The notes under the pieces were generated by a model, which had not been told where the DNA came from, made no database searches, and was given only the letters and a program-made list of their open reading frames with translations. The translations under genes were made by a program, and so were the position numbers. From Siphonodentalium dalli (lineage: Eukaryota > Mollusca > Scaphopoda > Gadilida > Siphonodentaliidae): a stretch of DNA of 64,000 bases. Below are positions 47,196 to 59,580 of the stretch, one piece after another (position 1 is the first letter of the stretch; each line of letters opens with the position of its first letter). The stretch covers positions 129,319,605-129,383,604 of the forward strand of contig CP136064.1 of the NCBI GenBank assembly GCA_032622095.1, read 5' to 3'.

Positions 47196-47800
47196 TTACA
47201 TACGAGTGTGACGAGTGATACAAAGCATTTAGCCACATCTAGAGTCCGAAGATGCATAAGAGACGATCGACCATACGGGTGTGACGTGTGTCTGATGGAA
47301 TCCAGCTATACGACCTTACTATCGCGACGAGTTATGCTAGGCATGTAACACCGGCAATCGGCCATATGATTGTGACGTATGCTAGAGGGATTTTCGAGAT
47401 ACCTAGAGTCTGAACATGTATCAAAAACCAACACCGTGGACTAGAAGACATTCATAGTCCGACGTTGCATTATATGACCAACACCAGCGAGGGTGACGTG
47501 TGTCGAGCAGTCATATATTGGGTTCAACAACAGCGGTTATCGACCATAAGAGTGCGACGCGTACCATAAGACTTTCAGCTATATCTAGAGTATGATTATG
47601 CATAACAGGACCAAAACAGACGAGGGAGACTGCATCAGTCATACACGAGCTTCGCTATGGCATGAGAGAACAAACGACGGATATCGACCACACGAGTGTG
47701 ACGTGCGATACCAGGCATTCAACACCGGTCGACCATGCGAGTACGATGTATGCTAGGGGGCTTTTAGTGATATCCAGAGACTGGCCATGTATAGATGTGG
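47195..47800 (+). pseudogene. Decayed C2H2 zinc-finger array, plus strand
   Basis: At roughly 84-bp intervals the plus strand shows scraps of Krueppel fingers in shifting frames: YECDE-YKAFSHI, then RPYGCDVC (near 47265), RYQAFNT, and CEYDVC-GAFSDI with MYRCGKH (near 47730-47800). TGxRPY-like linkers recur as ACC...GTCGACCATACGAG-type words. Stops and frameshifts are present in every unit, so it is long dead. The finger-like spacing is the main evidence. Confidence 0.6.
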
Positions 47801-48519
47801 AAAACATACACTCGTGGCAGGTTCATTTTAATTTTCATCCAACGGTCAACTTTTCTTTTTAATATGTTCCACACTGTTTTATGGTACAATTGATTCATTC
47901 TGCTGCTGTACTCATAAACATATCTTATATTAATAACATATCTACTCCACTCATTTTTATTGCGCAGAAATTAATAAGCAACATGTAATGTTTACAATGG
48001 CCCCACTGATGCAGTATATTTATATTGTCTAAGGGCAAGTCGATTTAATTCAAATTCGTTGTATTCTTCTGGTTAAAATGGTTTACTCTGTTAGATGGAC
48101 AATATATTGCACGAAGATCAGTAGTGGAATAGCCACATACACATGAGATTAATGTTCTGTTTATGAGTAACTCTCAAAGCAATGTCAAGGAAATTTGATT
48201 TCTCTTATTGAACTATTTGACACAAGGTTATTTAGATCCCTTTTCGGTCTGTAAATTAAAAAGAGGTTGGAAGCAGAAAATTTACTTAATTATGTAGCCA
48301 TACCAAACGTTTATATATGTAATCGTTTTATATAGCGTTGTGTTAATAAATAATTTCTCTTGAATTACTAAAGTTATTATATCTGGAGATTGTTTGCAAT
48401 GGAGATGGTTCTCAAAACATATTTATAACAACACGTAGTTTAATTCCATATTGACGATTGTGTGCATATGGAAAATCAGTCAATTTAGTCACGCCACACA
48501 TGTATGATATGTCTGGTTG
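47801..48519. other. No recognised gene
   Basis: AT-rich spacer between the two oppositely oriented zinc-finger relics. Confidence 0.4.
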
Positions 48520-49440
48520 TCGGTTGCTTCAACTCATTTGAACACACGTCAAAATCGTATGCCGATTGCCGGCGATGAGTCGCTCAAGATTCGATTGAAT
48601 ATGAACTTCTTGTGGCAAACTTCGCGTTGATATGGTCGATCGCCGCTGTCCTTACTTGTATGCATTGTCGGACTCTAGATATCTAGTGGTTGCTATTTAT
48701 GCACACCGCGCTATAAAGGTCCCTAATATTGGTCACGTCACACTGCCATGGTCGATCATCGGTGTGGGATTCCTTGTTTAACACATCGCACTGGTATGGT
48801 CATATGACTCATTTCCATCTGGCCCACGTCACACTCCTGTGGTCGATCGTCGGTGTTGGGTCTCTTATGAATCATCGGACTCGATAAATTGCTGCATGCT
48901 GTGTATCACTCGTCACACTCGTATGATCGATCGCCGGTGTTGGCTATCTGATACCTCGCCTAATTCGTGATACGACTGATCGCCAGTGTTGGTCGTATGG
49001 TGCCTCTTTGGCGTCTAGATATGGTTGAATGTTTTGTATCACACGTCGCACTCGTATGGTCGACACCCACTGTTTGTCCTCGTATGCAATGGCGAACCCG
49101 ACAATATGACTGGAATCTGTCTTACACGCGTCTCCCACGTCGGTTTTGGTCATTGTATATATAGCTAGACTCTAGATATAGCTGAACGCCTTTTAGAACA
49201 CATCGAACGCGTATGGTCGATCACCGGTGTTAGTCCTCTTATGCAATGGCGAATCCCATATATGACTGGAATCTGTCTAACACGCGTCTCCCACGTCGGT
49301 TTTGGTCATTTTATGTATAACTAGACTCTAGATATAGTTGAAAGCCTTTTAGCACACGTCGAACTCGTATGGTCGATAACCGTTGTTTGTCCTCTTATTC
49401 AATGGCGAATGCCATATATGACTGGAATGTCGAGAAAATA
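48520..49440 (-). pseudogene. Decayed C2H2 zinc-finger array, minus strand
   Basis: The minus strand reads HKRTNTGDRPYAFDVF-KAFS, then YI-SLAIYTMTKTDVGDAC and again RPYEFDVC-KAFNYI-SLVIH, in which the H-x-TGDRPY linker, C-x-x-C, KAF and L-x-x-H elements of Krueppel fingers are evident despite stops in each unit. 49100-49440 contains two nearly identical 168-bp (two-finger) units (with ACCAAAACCGACGTGGGAGA). Further up the minus strand are more decayed fingers (RPYECDV-YKTFNHI near 49040, then weaker ones to 48530). The orientation is opposite to the relic at 47.2-47.8 kb. Confidence 0.75.
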
Positions 49441-51853
49441 TGTTCATAAATGCGACTGTTTGTGCCGAATGAATTCAAGATAGCCACCAAACTCGTCATT
49501 TAGGGTGTCCTTAGGGCCCAAATAAAATAAAAAATAACACGCTCGCTACTAACTAATCCTAGCATTATGCGATTGCGCGATTATTGGCTTATACATATAT
49601 GTCAGGCTGTTTCAGTAAAATTAACGTTTTATTGTCACTAAAGTATCACAATTTAAATGAGTTTTTAAAAACAAGAGAGCATTCAGATGCAATACGTGTA
49701 TACAGTAGAAACACAACTAGATGAAACATGAGGAATCACTCAGTATGTAATAGAAAACGAGGTATAAATCAGGGGGGGGGGGGCGTATGATTATCTTTCC
49801 TTTGGGCTATTTTTGGGACCCACTCCACGGCCAAATAGTTTGCCGTTTTCAGCTTTTTCAATTTTGACACCCACCCCTTGTAACACAAAAATAGAAATTT
49901 GTGGGGAATCAATCAGCTGTAAAAGAATAATGGAACATGCTTTTATTTTGAGTGGCGGGAAAAAATGCTATGTTGTCCCACCGATGACCCACCGCCTCAT
50001 CATACGTGTCGGAAAACAAATTTCGAATTTACCTTGGACTGACACCATTTACAACAAAATACAGGAGAACTCTCTGCTGTCAGTATAGCAGTTAGAATTA
50101 AATCATTGTTCTTACTATAAGGTGTTTTGAAGCCAAAAACACTTTAAAACATGCAGATTTTTTCTAACCCCGACCCCCCTGTATAAATCAGCAAATAGCA
50201 AAAATTGTGTTGCACTAAAACACAAACGAATGAGTTTAAATAAAGGGCACATTTTTTTTTATGACACATAATATCACACAACCCTGGCTAAATGCCGGAC
50301 CAAACCGTCCGTAACGTTAACAAAATTAATTGGAAATATACACCAGAGCCAATAATGTTCGAGCATAAATTCACATGGTTAGACATGTCTTATTTTAATT
50401 TTTATAAAAGAAAGACAACAGAACCGTGAGTACAACATTCTGCACACACAAATATTCATCGCCGAATAAAAGGATATGATGGAAAAGGATTATATAATAT
50501 ATTTGTATCATTCCAAATCCGGTAATGTTTGTACCATGTATCGATGGGAACACTTCTTCGAGGACAATTTTGTAGGCGGCAATAGCCCCCCCCCCCCCCC
50601 CCCCTGCGAAATTTAAATACCAGTTCTATCCTGGTTCTATATCAGTAAATTGTGGTTGGTTAATTTCTGCTATCGTATTGGCCTTCACAGAAGACATGAG
50701 ATGGATATTGTATACATCACTGTTCCACCTGATCGTACATAACCACAACAAAATCGTATGTCGTAATAGATACTCATAGTTGTGTTGTGCTTCTTTTATC
50801 AAATTGAAATAATTTAATCACACAATTCTTCCGACTTCTGACGTATAGCTATAGCGATCAACATATCTTTGATTATACCGCGCGAAAATGACACAACGGT
50901 GATGCAACTATGACCCCCAGGACGCCTACCGGATTTAATTAAAGCAGCATGGTGTATTACTATAAACTGCTTCCGGCACAACAGTCGTACCGTCAATACA
51001 TTTTTTTTCGCTTTTGTATGTGAATCCATGTGATATATTATATAGGGCTAAACATCAGAAATAGGTTGAACCGTGTCTACTTTAGCGTGCTGTCGTTATA
51101 ATTCAAATACTGGTTTTCCAATTAAGGTCATGCCAGACAAACAGGTGTGAAAAGCTCAGGTTTTGTCGAGTCTCACTCATTTATGAAATACTAGCATTAT
51201 CTGGATGCGTGATAGACCAACGTGACTGGCACACTGTATGTATATCATTGGTTTGAATAACTTTTTGTCGAATTGTCCTCGCTTCTATTGAACCGTTCCT
51301 GAAAGTTTATTAGTGGGCCTTCATACAACTTGCAACCAAATGCGTAATGGCCTGGCACTTTTCATTTCAAATGCTCTTGTCTAGTAATAACGATTATAAA
51401 TCTTTGCTTCATAATATGTTCCCATGCATGTAGTGTATATATACATGCGTAGTTGGGTGGCTGATGTACTATATGTACATTAATAATTGAATTCCATTTC
51501 GTTTGTTATTCTGTGTTTTGCAGCAAGTGGTATGTGGACCCAATACCTGACATTCGGGAATGGTTGCACGGAAGCAAGGATAATTCCACGCCAGTTAATG
51601 CTCACCAATGAATTACATACGGTGTGTCCCTCTACTTCGTGTAGATATACCACAAGGCGATATACTGCTTTTTATCACTATCTGTTTTGTCTGTCATGGC
51701 ATTAGGGTCCCCGTGGGGAATATTTATGACCACAAAGAGGAGCAAGTGCTTCGTTAACTAACATATGAGTTGTATGACTGGAATGATTAAGAAAGAAAAT
51801 AAAAAGATGGAACCCTCCTCTCATCAGCACGGTCTATCACAATCCTGGTGACG
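49441..51853. other. No recognised gene
   Basis: AT-rich sequence with poly-G near 49770 and a 19-C run at 50586-50604. Short frames (49813-50088, 50814-51029, 51487-51705) have no recognisable domain. Confidence 0.4.
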
Positions 51854-52711
51854 TTACTTCCAAAATAAATGAACTATTCTGAACCAACCTGGTCCCCTGG
51901 ATTTCATTGACTCAACTGTGACATAAGCCCACCGCCACTTCTTTTGCCAAGATATGTAAGATTTCAGGCAAATTACCAAGCCACTAGATTTGCCAACTTT
52001 CCTCAGCATCTGCGTGACAGAGAATGTGTTCCTGCCTTCAGTTAGTTTTAACTCGGATATCAAACCAAGACACACATACAAAGTCCATTTGAACATATCG
52101 ACAATGCGCTTATTCTTGTCCAATATAACTGCAACACTTGACCGATACATACTGAACACAAAACTAAGCTTAGCTGCCTGGCTAACATCGCTCAGCAGAA
52201 CCAACCGGATTATCAAATGGTGTATCTCCGGAGGTAGTATCATGCAATCATCTTCAGGTGCCTCCGTTCCAACATGTTCTATATCACATACACCCCCAGC
52301 AGACAATTCCTCATCCAGTAATGTTTCTGTTAAAATTGAACATTCGTCTTTTCTACTGCTTTGAACGTTTCCCGACAAATCAGATTCAGCCAACGTTTCC
52401 ACAAAATAATCCCCGCCATCTTCATGTGCCTCCGTTCCAACATGTTCTTTATCACCTACACCCCCAGCAGACAATTCCTCATCCGGTAATGTTTCTGTGA
52501 AAATTGAACATTCGTCAGTTCTACTGCTTTGAACGTTTCTCGACAAATCAGATTCAGCCAACGTTTCCACAAAACAATCCCCGCCATCTGCAGGTGCCTC
52601 CGTTCCAACATGTTCTATATCACCTACACCCCCAGCAGACAATTCCTCATCCGGTAATGTTTCCTGGCGGCAATGATGTTGTATCTCGACCTGATGGTGA
52701 TCCATCGTCAC
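51854..52711 (-). CDS. Protein with 56-residue acidic tandem repeats, unidentified
   Basis: The longest reading frame of the window, 285 codons to a stop at 51854. Residues 17-72 and 73-128 are two near-identical repeats (ETLPDEELSAGGVGDIEHVG, then TEAPADGGDCFVETLAESDL and a Ser-rich end). A third, truncated repeat runs to about residue 154. Residues 155-285 are a different, hydrophobic and then basic domain (LPPEIHHLIIRLVLLSDVSQ, AAKLSFVFSMYRSSVAVILD, and a Trp/Lys-rich end) that I cannot assign. The first 14 or so codons, including the ATG, are antisense satellite DNA. A CCGCCAG acceptor-like site at 52664 coincides with the end of satellite similarity, in phase with residue 17, so the true exon may be 51854-52663 with its start elsewhere. 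Repeat number probably varies. A real exon is likely; function is unknown. Confidence 0.55.
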   Translation of the reverse strand: MTMDHHQVEIQHHCRQETLPDEELSAGGVGDIEHVGTEAPADGGDCFVETLAESDLSRNVQSSRTDECSIFTETLPDEELSAGGVGDKEHVGTEAHEDGGDYFVETLAESDLSGNVQSSRKDECSILTETLLDEELSAGGVCDIEHVGTEAPEDDCMILPPEIHHLIIRLVLLSDVSQAAKLSFVFSMYRSSVAVILDKNKRIVDMFKWTLYVCLGLISELKLTEGRNTFSVTQMLRKVGKSSGLVICLKSYISWQKKWRWAYVTVESMKSRGPGWFRIVHLFWK

Positions 52712-53730
52712 TCATCCGCTGTTTCTCGGCAGATCTGAGCTAAACTTTTACTTCGTACATAGAAGTACTATGGCCATGTTATGAATTTGGACATGGTCCC
52801 CATTACACCAGACGTCGCGTTCTGACGTTAATGACGTTGTAGCTCAACTCGATGATGGTCCCTCGTCACTCCTCCGCAGTTTATCGGCAGATCAGTTCGA
52901 AACTTGGTACATATACGTATTGTGGCCATGTTATTTATGTGCACCTGGTCCCGATTACCTCAGACGTCGCGTTCTGACCTTAATGACGTTGTAGCTCAAC
53001 TTGTATATTGGTCCCTCGTCACCGCTGTGCCGTTTTTCGGCAGATATGAGCGAAACTTCGTACCTAGAAGTACTATGGCCATGTTATTAACTTGCACCTG
53101 GTCCCCATTACGTCAGATGTCGCGTTCTCACGTTAATGACGTTGTAGCTCAACCTGATGGTGATCCATCGTCACTCATCCGCTGTTTCTCGGCAGATCGA
53201 GGCGAAACTTCGTACATAGAAGTACTATGGCCATGTTATTAACTTGGACCTGGTCCCAATTATACCAGACGTCGCGTTCTGACGTTAATGACGTTGTAGC
53301 TCAACTCGATGATGGTCTATCGCCACTCCTCCGCAGTTTATCGGCAGATCAGTTCGAAACTTGGTACATAGCACTTGTCTACGTATTGTGGCCATGTTAT
53401 TTATGTGGACCTGGTCCCGATTACCTCAGACGTCGCGTTCTGACGTTGTAGCTCAACTTTATATTGGTCCCTCGTCACTGCTGTGCCGTTTTTCGGCAGA
53501 TATGAGCGAAACTTCGTACCTGGAAGTACTATGGCCATGTTATTAACTTGGACCTGGTCCCCATTACGTCAGATGTCGCGTTCTGGCGTTAATGACGTTG
53601 TAGCTCAACCTGATGGTGGTCCATCGTCACTCATCCGCTGTTTATCGGAAGATCGGGACGAAACTTGGTACATATACGTATTGTGGCCATGTTATTGATG
53701 TGGACCAGGTCCCGATTACCTCAGACGTAC
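52671..53730. repeat. 153-bp satellite with three-monomer higher-order organisation
   Basis: Monomers start at TGGCCATGTTA at 52771, 52923, 53076, 53228, 53389, 53532 and 53684. Types alternate A-B-C-A-B-C: A ends CGCAGTTTATCGGCAGATCA, B contains GCTGTGCCGTTTTTCGGCAG, and C contains CATCCGCTGTTTMTCGGMAG. The trimer period is 457 and then 456 bp, even though monomer lengths vary from 143 to 161. A partial C precedes the array and a partial monomer ends it. Each monomer carries AGAYGTCGCGTTCTGACGTT and, except the fifth, TAATGACGTTGTAGCTCAAC. Frames of 60-110 codons inside are period artefacts. Confidence 0.93.
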
Positions 53731-54329
53731 CCATCGAGAGGTTACACCGAAGATCCATATGAAGGTTGGTGATGATCGGATGAGGGGTAAGCTCTGCAGG
53801 GTGTATTAAGGATTTAGTGATGCAAAGAGTAAAATCCAAAATGGCTGCCAGTGGCCATATTTTTCATAAAAAATAATTCAAATTTGACAGCTCCCATCTA
53901 GAGGTGATCCTAGACCCATATATACCGAATATCGTTAAAATCGGTAAAAGTTTGTTTTAACACCTTTGTTTTATCTTATTATGGTTTTGTGAATAGTCTA
54001 TTTTTATTTTAAGAGCTCAGTGAAGAGTTCACATTTATTTGAAGAATCTATTATTGTGTTATGTTTTCATTTATATCAGGTTGAATAAATGATTTTTAAT
54101 AGAACTATTTAAATCTGAGCCTTTCCATGTCAGTGTGCATTGATAGATCCTTGATAAAAACATTGAGCAAGCTGACCTTTTTATTACCGCTTGGTGTCAT
54201 CCCTCATTATTAACTGATGGTGAACTCAAACCCCCTACCAGGAGTTAAGTGCATTCTTGTTACACAATAGAAGCATAAAACCCTTTGTACCATTATTTTG
54301 AAGGAACAAAATGACTCTAGGAAAACAAT
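53731..54329. other. No recognised gene
   Basis: AT-rich sequence between the satellite and the next dispersed repeat. Confidence 0.4.
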
Positions 54330-55440
54330 TACAGGGCCGGGGGGGGGGTAGTAATGTCGGGGTGATGGACACGTTTTTACACCTTCATGCAATTTTTTTT
54401 ACTAAAGACCTTTTGTGCCCTTATATGACATTTGTAACAATTTAAAACATATTATAAGAATTTATAACTGCAAAAACATCATATTTATGTTACTGTGACC
54501 TCATATGGGCCTTAGTAGAGATGACATTGAGCTAATCAAGCCAATCAGTGAAATATTTACATGTCTATCAACTCATATGATCTGTTACTCTCACAACACC
54601 TAAAATATCCAAGTCTGGCATAGTGACTGTTTGTCATTTATTATAACAGAGGTTGCTCCAGTAGACTAACAAAAGTGTTAAGGCATAATGCTAGATAATG
54701 GGCTGGTTGACAGACTAATCGGGAAATGGTTAGAAATAATGGAATTGTGTGTATTATGTACATTGATCTAAGTTTGCATATATAAGTAAACTTGTCCTGA
54801 TGTAACTAATGCCTAGATCATTGTGTGCATGTAAAAAGAGCGAGCAACTGTCTCAAACATTAATGTGACTATCAATGGGTAGAAATATCTGTCATCAGTG
54901 CATCAAGCCAATCAGTGTATTATTTGCATGTCATCAGATGATCTCTCACAAGACCGAACGTATCCAAGTCTGGTATAGTGCTGTGACTGCTTGTCATCTA
55001 TATAAGTAAGTTTCTTCAGTAGACTAATATAAGTGGTATGGAATATGTGTTAGATAATGGGCTGGTTGACAGACTAATCAGGAAATAGTTAGAAATTATG
55101 AAATGTTGTGTATTCTGCACAATGACCTAGGTTTACAGATGATCAGCAATTTATAAAACATTTTTTTTTAATTAAAACAGCTTCTGAAACAGGTTAAACT
55201 AATTTGAATTAACTGAGATAAATCCCAGTCACATGAGTGATATCAGTAGAGTTTTATGCGATTTTAGACCCTTTTGGTGAAATTTGGGGGTGGATGTCAA
55301 AAAATTGGGACTAAACAAATTTTTTTTTGCAGGTTTGGGGGTGGTGGGTCCCCGAAAATGCCAGATGCAAAAAAACGGCATACCTTCCTGCAAATTGTTT
55401 ACTACCCCCCCCCCTGACAGGGACAGGAAAATGTGTAAGC
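54330..55440. repeat. Dispersed repeat family D, copy 3 (inverted, with intact MITE target site)
   Basis: The reverse complement of 54330-54995 matches 30165-31108, and of 54990-55440 matches 26390-27350. The site occupied by the MITE in copy 1 is uninterrupted here (single TTAA at 55172-55175). Poly-G/poly-C runs stand at both ends (54340 and 55405). Confidence 0.9.
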
Positions 55441-56802
55441 AGGGCTGCTGAACCACCCACCCACACCCGCCTAGTGTTCGGAAAAAAATTTGCAGACCCC
55501 CTCCCTGTATACATATTAACAAATTATCGTCCCTTCAGATGGCGTTACATGACCACCACTGCCCTGTTTCCTTCAGACTAATTGGTAATCAATATAAACA
55601 GTTGCATTCCCACTGATATAGTCATGTCCACCGCTACTGACATGTCCACCGCTATAGACATTTCCGGTTGCATGGGGCGTATACCAAGTAATGCACTGTC
55701 GTAAACCCGCCGAAAATAGTCAGACCGAGCTGGTTTTCGAACTAGACCAAGGGATTGTTGAAGCGCTTGGTCTTTGGCATATATTAGACCGGCCCCCGGA
55801 TGAGGGTAGTGTCACACGAAGGGGTAGAAATATTGACGGTTCCAAAACACTGAGGGCGGAGCAGGTGGGAAATATATTTTTTTGACATTTTTAGTGTTTT
55901 TGACCTGCAAATATCAGTATAATCAGGAAAACCAATAAAATAAGACAAATGTCGAATAAAATATACTTGAATATCAGATAACATTAATGATGTGCAAACA
56001 ATGATATTTTCCAACAAGTTTTGTACATATTCACATACTAATTGATATAAAAGATCAGCCGAACACAGTGTCCCCCGAAAACGTTGCAAGTCGACGCCGC
56101 TTTGTTAAAGAAATTTAAACAAATGTTGAAATGTTCTAAGTCGAAAGGGTTAATAATTCCGTAAAGAAATAATTGTTCCGTCATCTATATACATGTTGCA
56201 CATCTCCAATATGTGGGTAACAATACTCTGAAGTTTCAAATATCTACGATCAAAACTGTAGGAGGAGTTGATTACACTATGAAGGTACCCTCATACAGAA
56301 AATGAGAAAAAAAAAAAAAAATTCCAAGTCGAAAGGCCCATCTCTGGGAAAAATCATTGGATCAAACTCAAATTCGAACTTGATCTGTATTTTGATATGA
56401 ACGACCCACACAAAAAAAATCCAATTAAACAATCCAAACTTGAGTTACCATTCGGAAACCAAAGAAAAAACAAGAAAAATTGAATTTTCTAAGCCCATAA
56501 CTCTGAGAATAATCATCGGATCAAACTCAAATTCGAACTTGACTCTAGGAAACTTGAGATATCATCCGGAAACCGAAAAAGTTAGAAATTTTCTAAGTGA
56601 AAAAAAAGTTGAAACAAAAGGGAAATAACTTCATAAAAGAACATCGGATCAGACCCAGAGTTGCAGAGCACCTGTGCTCTTTGTTGAGACACCTACATAC
56701 CAAGTTTCAATCAAATCGGATGATCATTACTGGAGTTATAACTCCGGACGGACGGACGCGGCTGATTACAATAGTCCTCTGAAAAATTCGGGGAACAATT
56801 AA
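55441..56802. other. No recognised gene; minor repeats
   Basis: A direct pair of ATCGGATCAAACTCAAATTCGAACTTGA-type segments occurs at 56356-56385 and 56516-56543. Near 56735-56760 there is a GAGTTATAACTCCGGACGGA word common to degenerate invertebrate repeats. No gene is seen. Confidence 0.45.
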
Positions 56803-58485
56803 ATATGGAGCCAAGCTGATATTTCACTTTATTGGGGTTTCAGCATTTAAAGAGCGTTTCGTGATTATATAATTTATTAAATGTCGCAATTAATCTTACC
56901 ATGAAATATATTATTTAAAATTCACCATATACATTGAGTATGATTCTACGAGATATACTGCCCCATTTTTAGGATTAAATTGGAACTCCCGTCCAAGATG
57001 GCCGTAAAAATGGTACCCGTAAGTGGAAAATTTTAAGTTTTTTCACTAATATCTTCTAGATCAGTTTCGGGTGTATTGAACTGGTTCATAATTGTGACTT
57101 TAGTTTTGTATTACTCATATTAACAGATCATTGGAGCAATGATATATATGCCATTCATGAGGTCCTAGCCCCTTCTTATCCCTAAAAAATTATATTTTTC
57201 AGAACTCGGTATGAAATTTCACCAAAAGTCATCGTTAGGATTCTAGTGTTATTTTAACGAGAAATGGACGGAACCGTGCAAACTAAGTGAGGCATACCAT
57301 GACTTATGAATATTTCAACTCAATGGAACCAAAATTGTCACTGTCTGAAAATGGCGACAAAAACATGGGAAATTGTATATATTGGCCCAGCATGCCATGT
57401 ACTCACTTACAAGTTGTTGCCGGTGAATAAAATTGGCTATTCTGTCTTCTATACTTTAAATTCTAATATTTCTGATGCACACTGGTTAAGCGTTACTAAT
57501 GTAACCACTGACATTACCAGAATTATTTGATTTTTCTATCACAAACTTGACATCAAATTTGGCAAAAATTTAATTTTCAGGTTTGGATCATTTATTCAAG
57601 TGTATGGAACTATCCTTGCAATGGTATCAAAGATGTTTATTGTTTTTATCTGTCTTATATACGTCGCACTAATGTGTTTTAGACTAAATTACTCAAGATG
57701 TCTTCCAAATTGGAAACCAATTTTACATATATACCGAACATTATTCTCTGTTCCCAAGAGTTAGCAAATTGTAACAAAAATGCATCACAAATGTTAGTAT
57801 TCAATGTAGATATGACAGAACAGCCAATTTTATTCACCATCCACGACATGTAGGCGATTGCATGGCACTCGATCGGGGACAATATTTACCATTTTCCATA
57901 TTTTGGCCGCCATTTTGACAGCAATTTTTTGCCAAAGTGACAATTTTGGTTCCATTGAGTTGAAATATTCAATAGTAGGCCTGAACTACTTTGCACAGTT
58001 ATGCGCATTTCTTGTTGAAATATGACTAGAATCCAAATGGTGATTGTTGGTGAAATTGCATACAGCGTTCTGTAAAATCGAATTATTAAGGGATCGGAAG
58101 GGGATTGGATCCCATAAATGGCATATTTCATTGCTACAGTGATCAGTTAACATGAACAATACAAAATAAAGTCACATTTCCGAACCAGTTCCATACAGAT
58201 GAAAATTGTCTAGAAGATATTAGTGAAAAAACGTAAAATGTTCCACTATCGGTTGCCATTTTCATGGTCATCTTGAACGAGGAGTTCCGGTTTCGCCCTA
58301 AAATGTGCCATTATATCTCAACCATATATACTTACTGTATATGCATAATTTTAAATCGCAGAGTCCATGGTAAGATTAACTGTGACATTTAATAAATTAT
58401 ATAATCACGAAACGCTCTTTAAATTCTGAAAACCCCTTAAAAGAGGGGTTAAAGTGAAATTTAAGCGTGGCTCCATATCAAATAT
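56803..58485. mobile_element. 1.7-kb near-complete palindrome (foldback element)
   Basis: The left arm runs 56803 to about 57520 and the right arm about 57740 to 58485 in inverted order. Shared landmarks from outside inwards are TGGAGCC, ATTTAAAGAGCGTTTCGTGA, ATATAATTTATTAAATGTC, GGAACTCCYGTNCAAGATGG, TCAACTCAATGGAACCAAAA, and GGTGAATAAAATTGGCTRTT. The arms are about 720 bp and moderately diverged, with a ~220-bp spacer. No transposase is recognised. Confidence 0.88.
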
Positions 58486-58554
58486 CAACTGGTATGTGAA
58501 TATGTACATATGTGCAAAATGTCATTGATGAACAATTCTTTTACTAATCTACTC

Positions 58555-59242
58555 CACTAGTAGGTGTATATATTGTCTTCAAGCATCAATCAACGACATC
58601 TTTCGGAGATACACCTTTGAACAGTTATGTAGAAATGTGTATACTGAACACCAGCATGTGAAATGTTGCATTTTGGCGTGTCAAGACATTTAGTCGTCAC
58701 AAAATTTCGAAATTTTATCGAGGCGGCGTTATTTGTGTTTATAATTGAGTTTTTTTGTATAAAACTTCACCATTGGGCAGGAACTATTTTTAGGCGCAGG
58801 TAGGAAATTTTCCACACAAATTTCGCGTAATTAACCAACGGAAACAGCTGATATTGTTCACATTAGTTTCACCGCTTCGGCGTCTAAATTCTTGTTTGGA
58901 TAGGCAAATACTTGTGGTTTTGAGGAATTACTACCTTGAGCATAAAATAAAGAGAACACCTATGGTTTCTCGAATAGTATATACCTGAAATATAAACGGA
59001 GTTAAATATACCGATGGATTTAAATCCTTGATCAGTACAGTGCCTTGATTGGAAAATTTGCCATTTAAAAAAATCACACTTTCAACTTTGACGCTCAGTA
59101 GAATATCGTGTTGATGGGTTAACTTGGTGATCAGTGTTTGTCAGCTGTCACCGGCCTAATTACTGCATGGGGTTTTCTTGAAGCTTTTATCGCTTAAAGG
59201 TATACCCAATCCGATTCGATGGTCAACATATCATCAGATTCT

Positions 59243-59278
<36 letters not shown>

Positions 59279-59580
59279 TTCTTGAAATACAGTTATCATA
59301 ATAGATTAATTGCCAAAAAATAATGCTAACCACTGTCAACTTTAGTATAACATTGCCCAAAGAGTGTTATACATCAACATTTTGTTCAACGTAATTTGGT
59401 ATCGAGAGTGTCGGTCGGCATCCACGAATATTTGCTTGGCCGCCAAATATTCGAGATGGTGAAAATAGCAGATATCAAAACTCAAAATCTTATCACTCTA
59501 GACTTTGTTCGGTGGGTTCCTCGACTCAAATATAATATTTTTTACCCCTGAAGCAGAAGAAATAGTAATATGGGAGCGTT
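58555..59580. repeat. Partial copy of the repeat flanking the 31-33 kb gene start
   Basis: 58568-58740 matches the intron-1 part of the arm at 33035-33220. 59190-59560 matches the inverted 31110-31420. 58741-59189 is not shared. The match to the arm stops at the point that is the GT donor in the gene copy. (AAC)n lies at 59242-59277. Confidence 0.85.

Noticed and set aside
52904..53698. Several 60-112-codon frames on the plus strand
   Set aside because: All lie in the 153-bp satellite and repeat with it.
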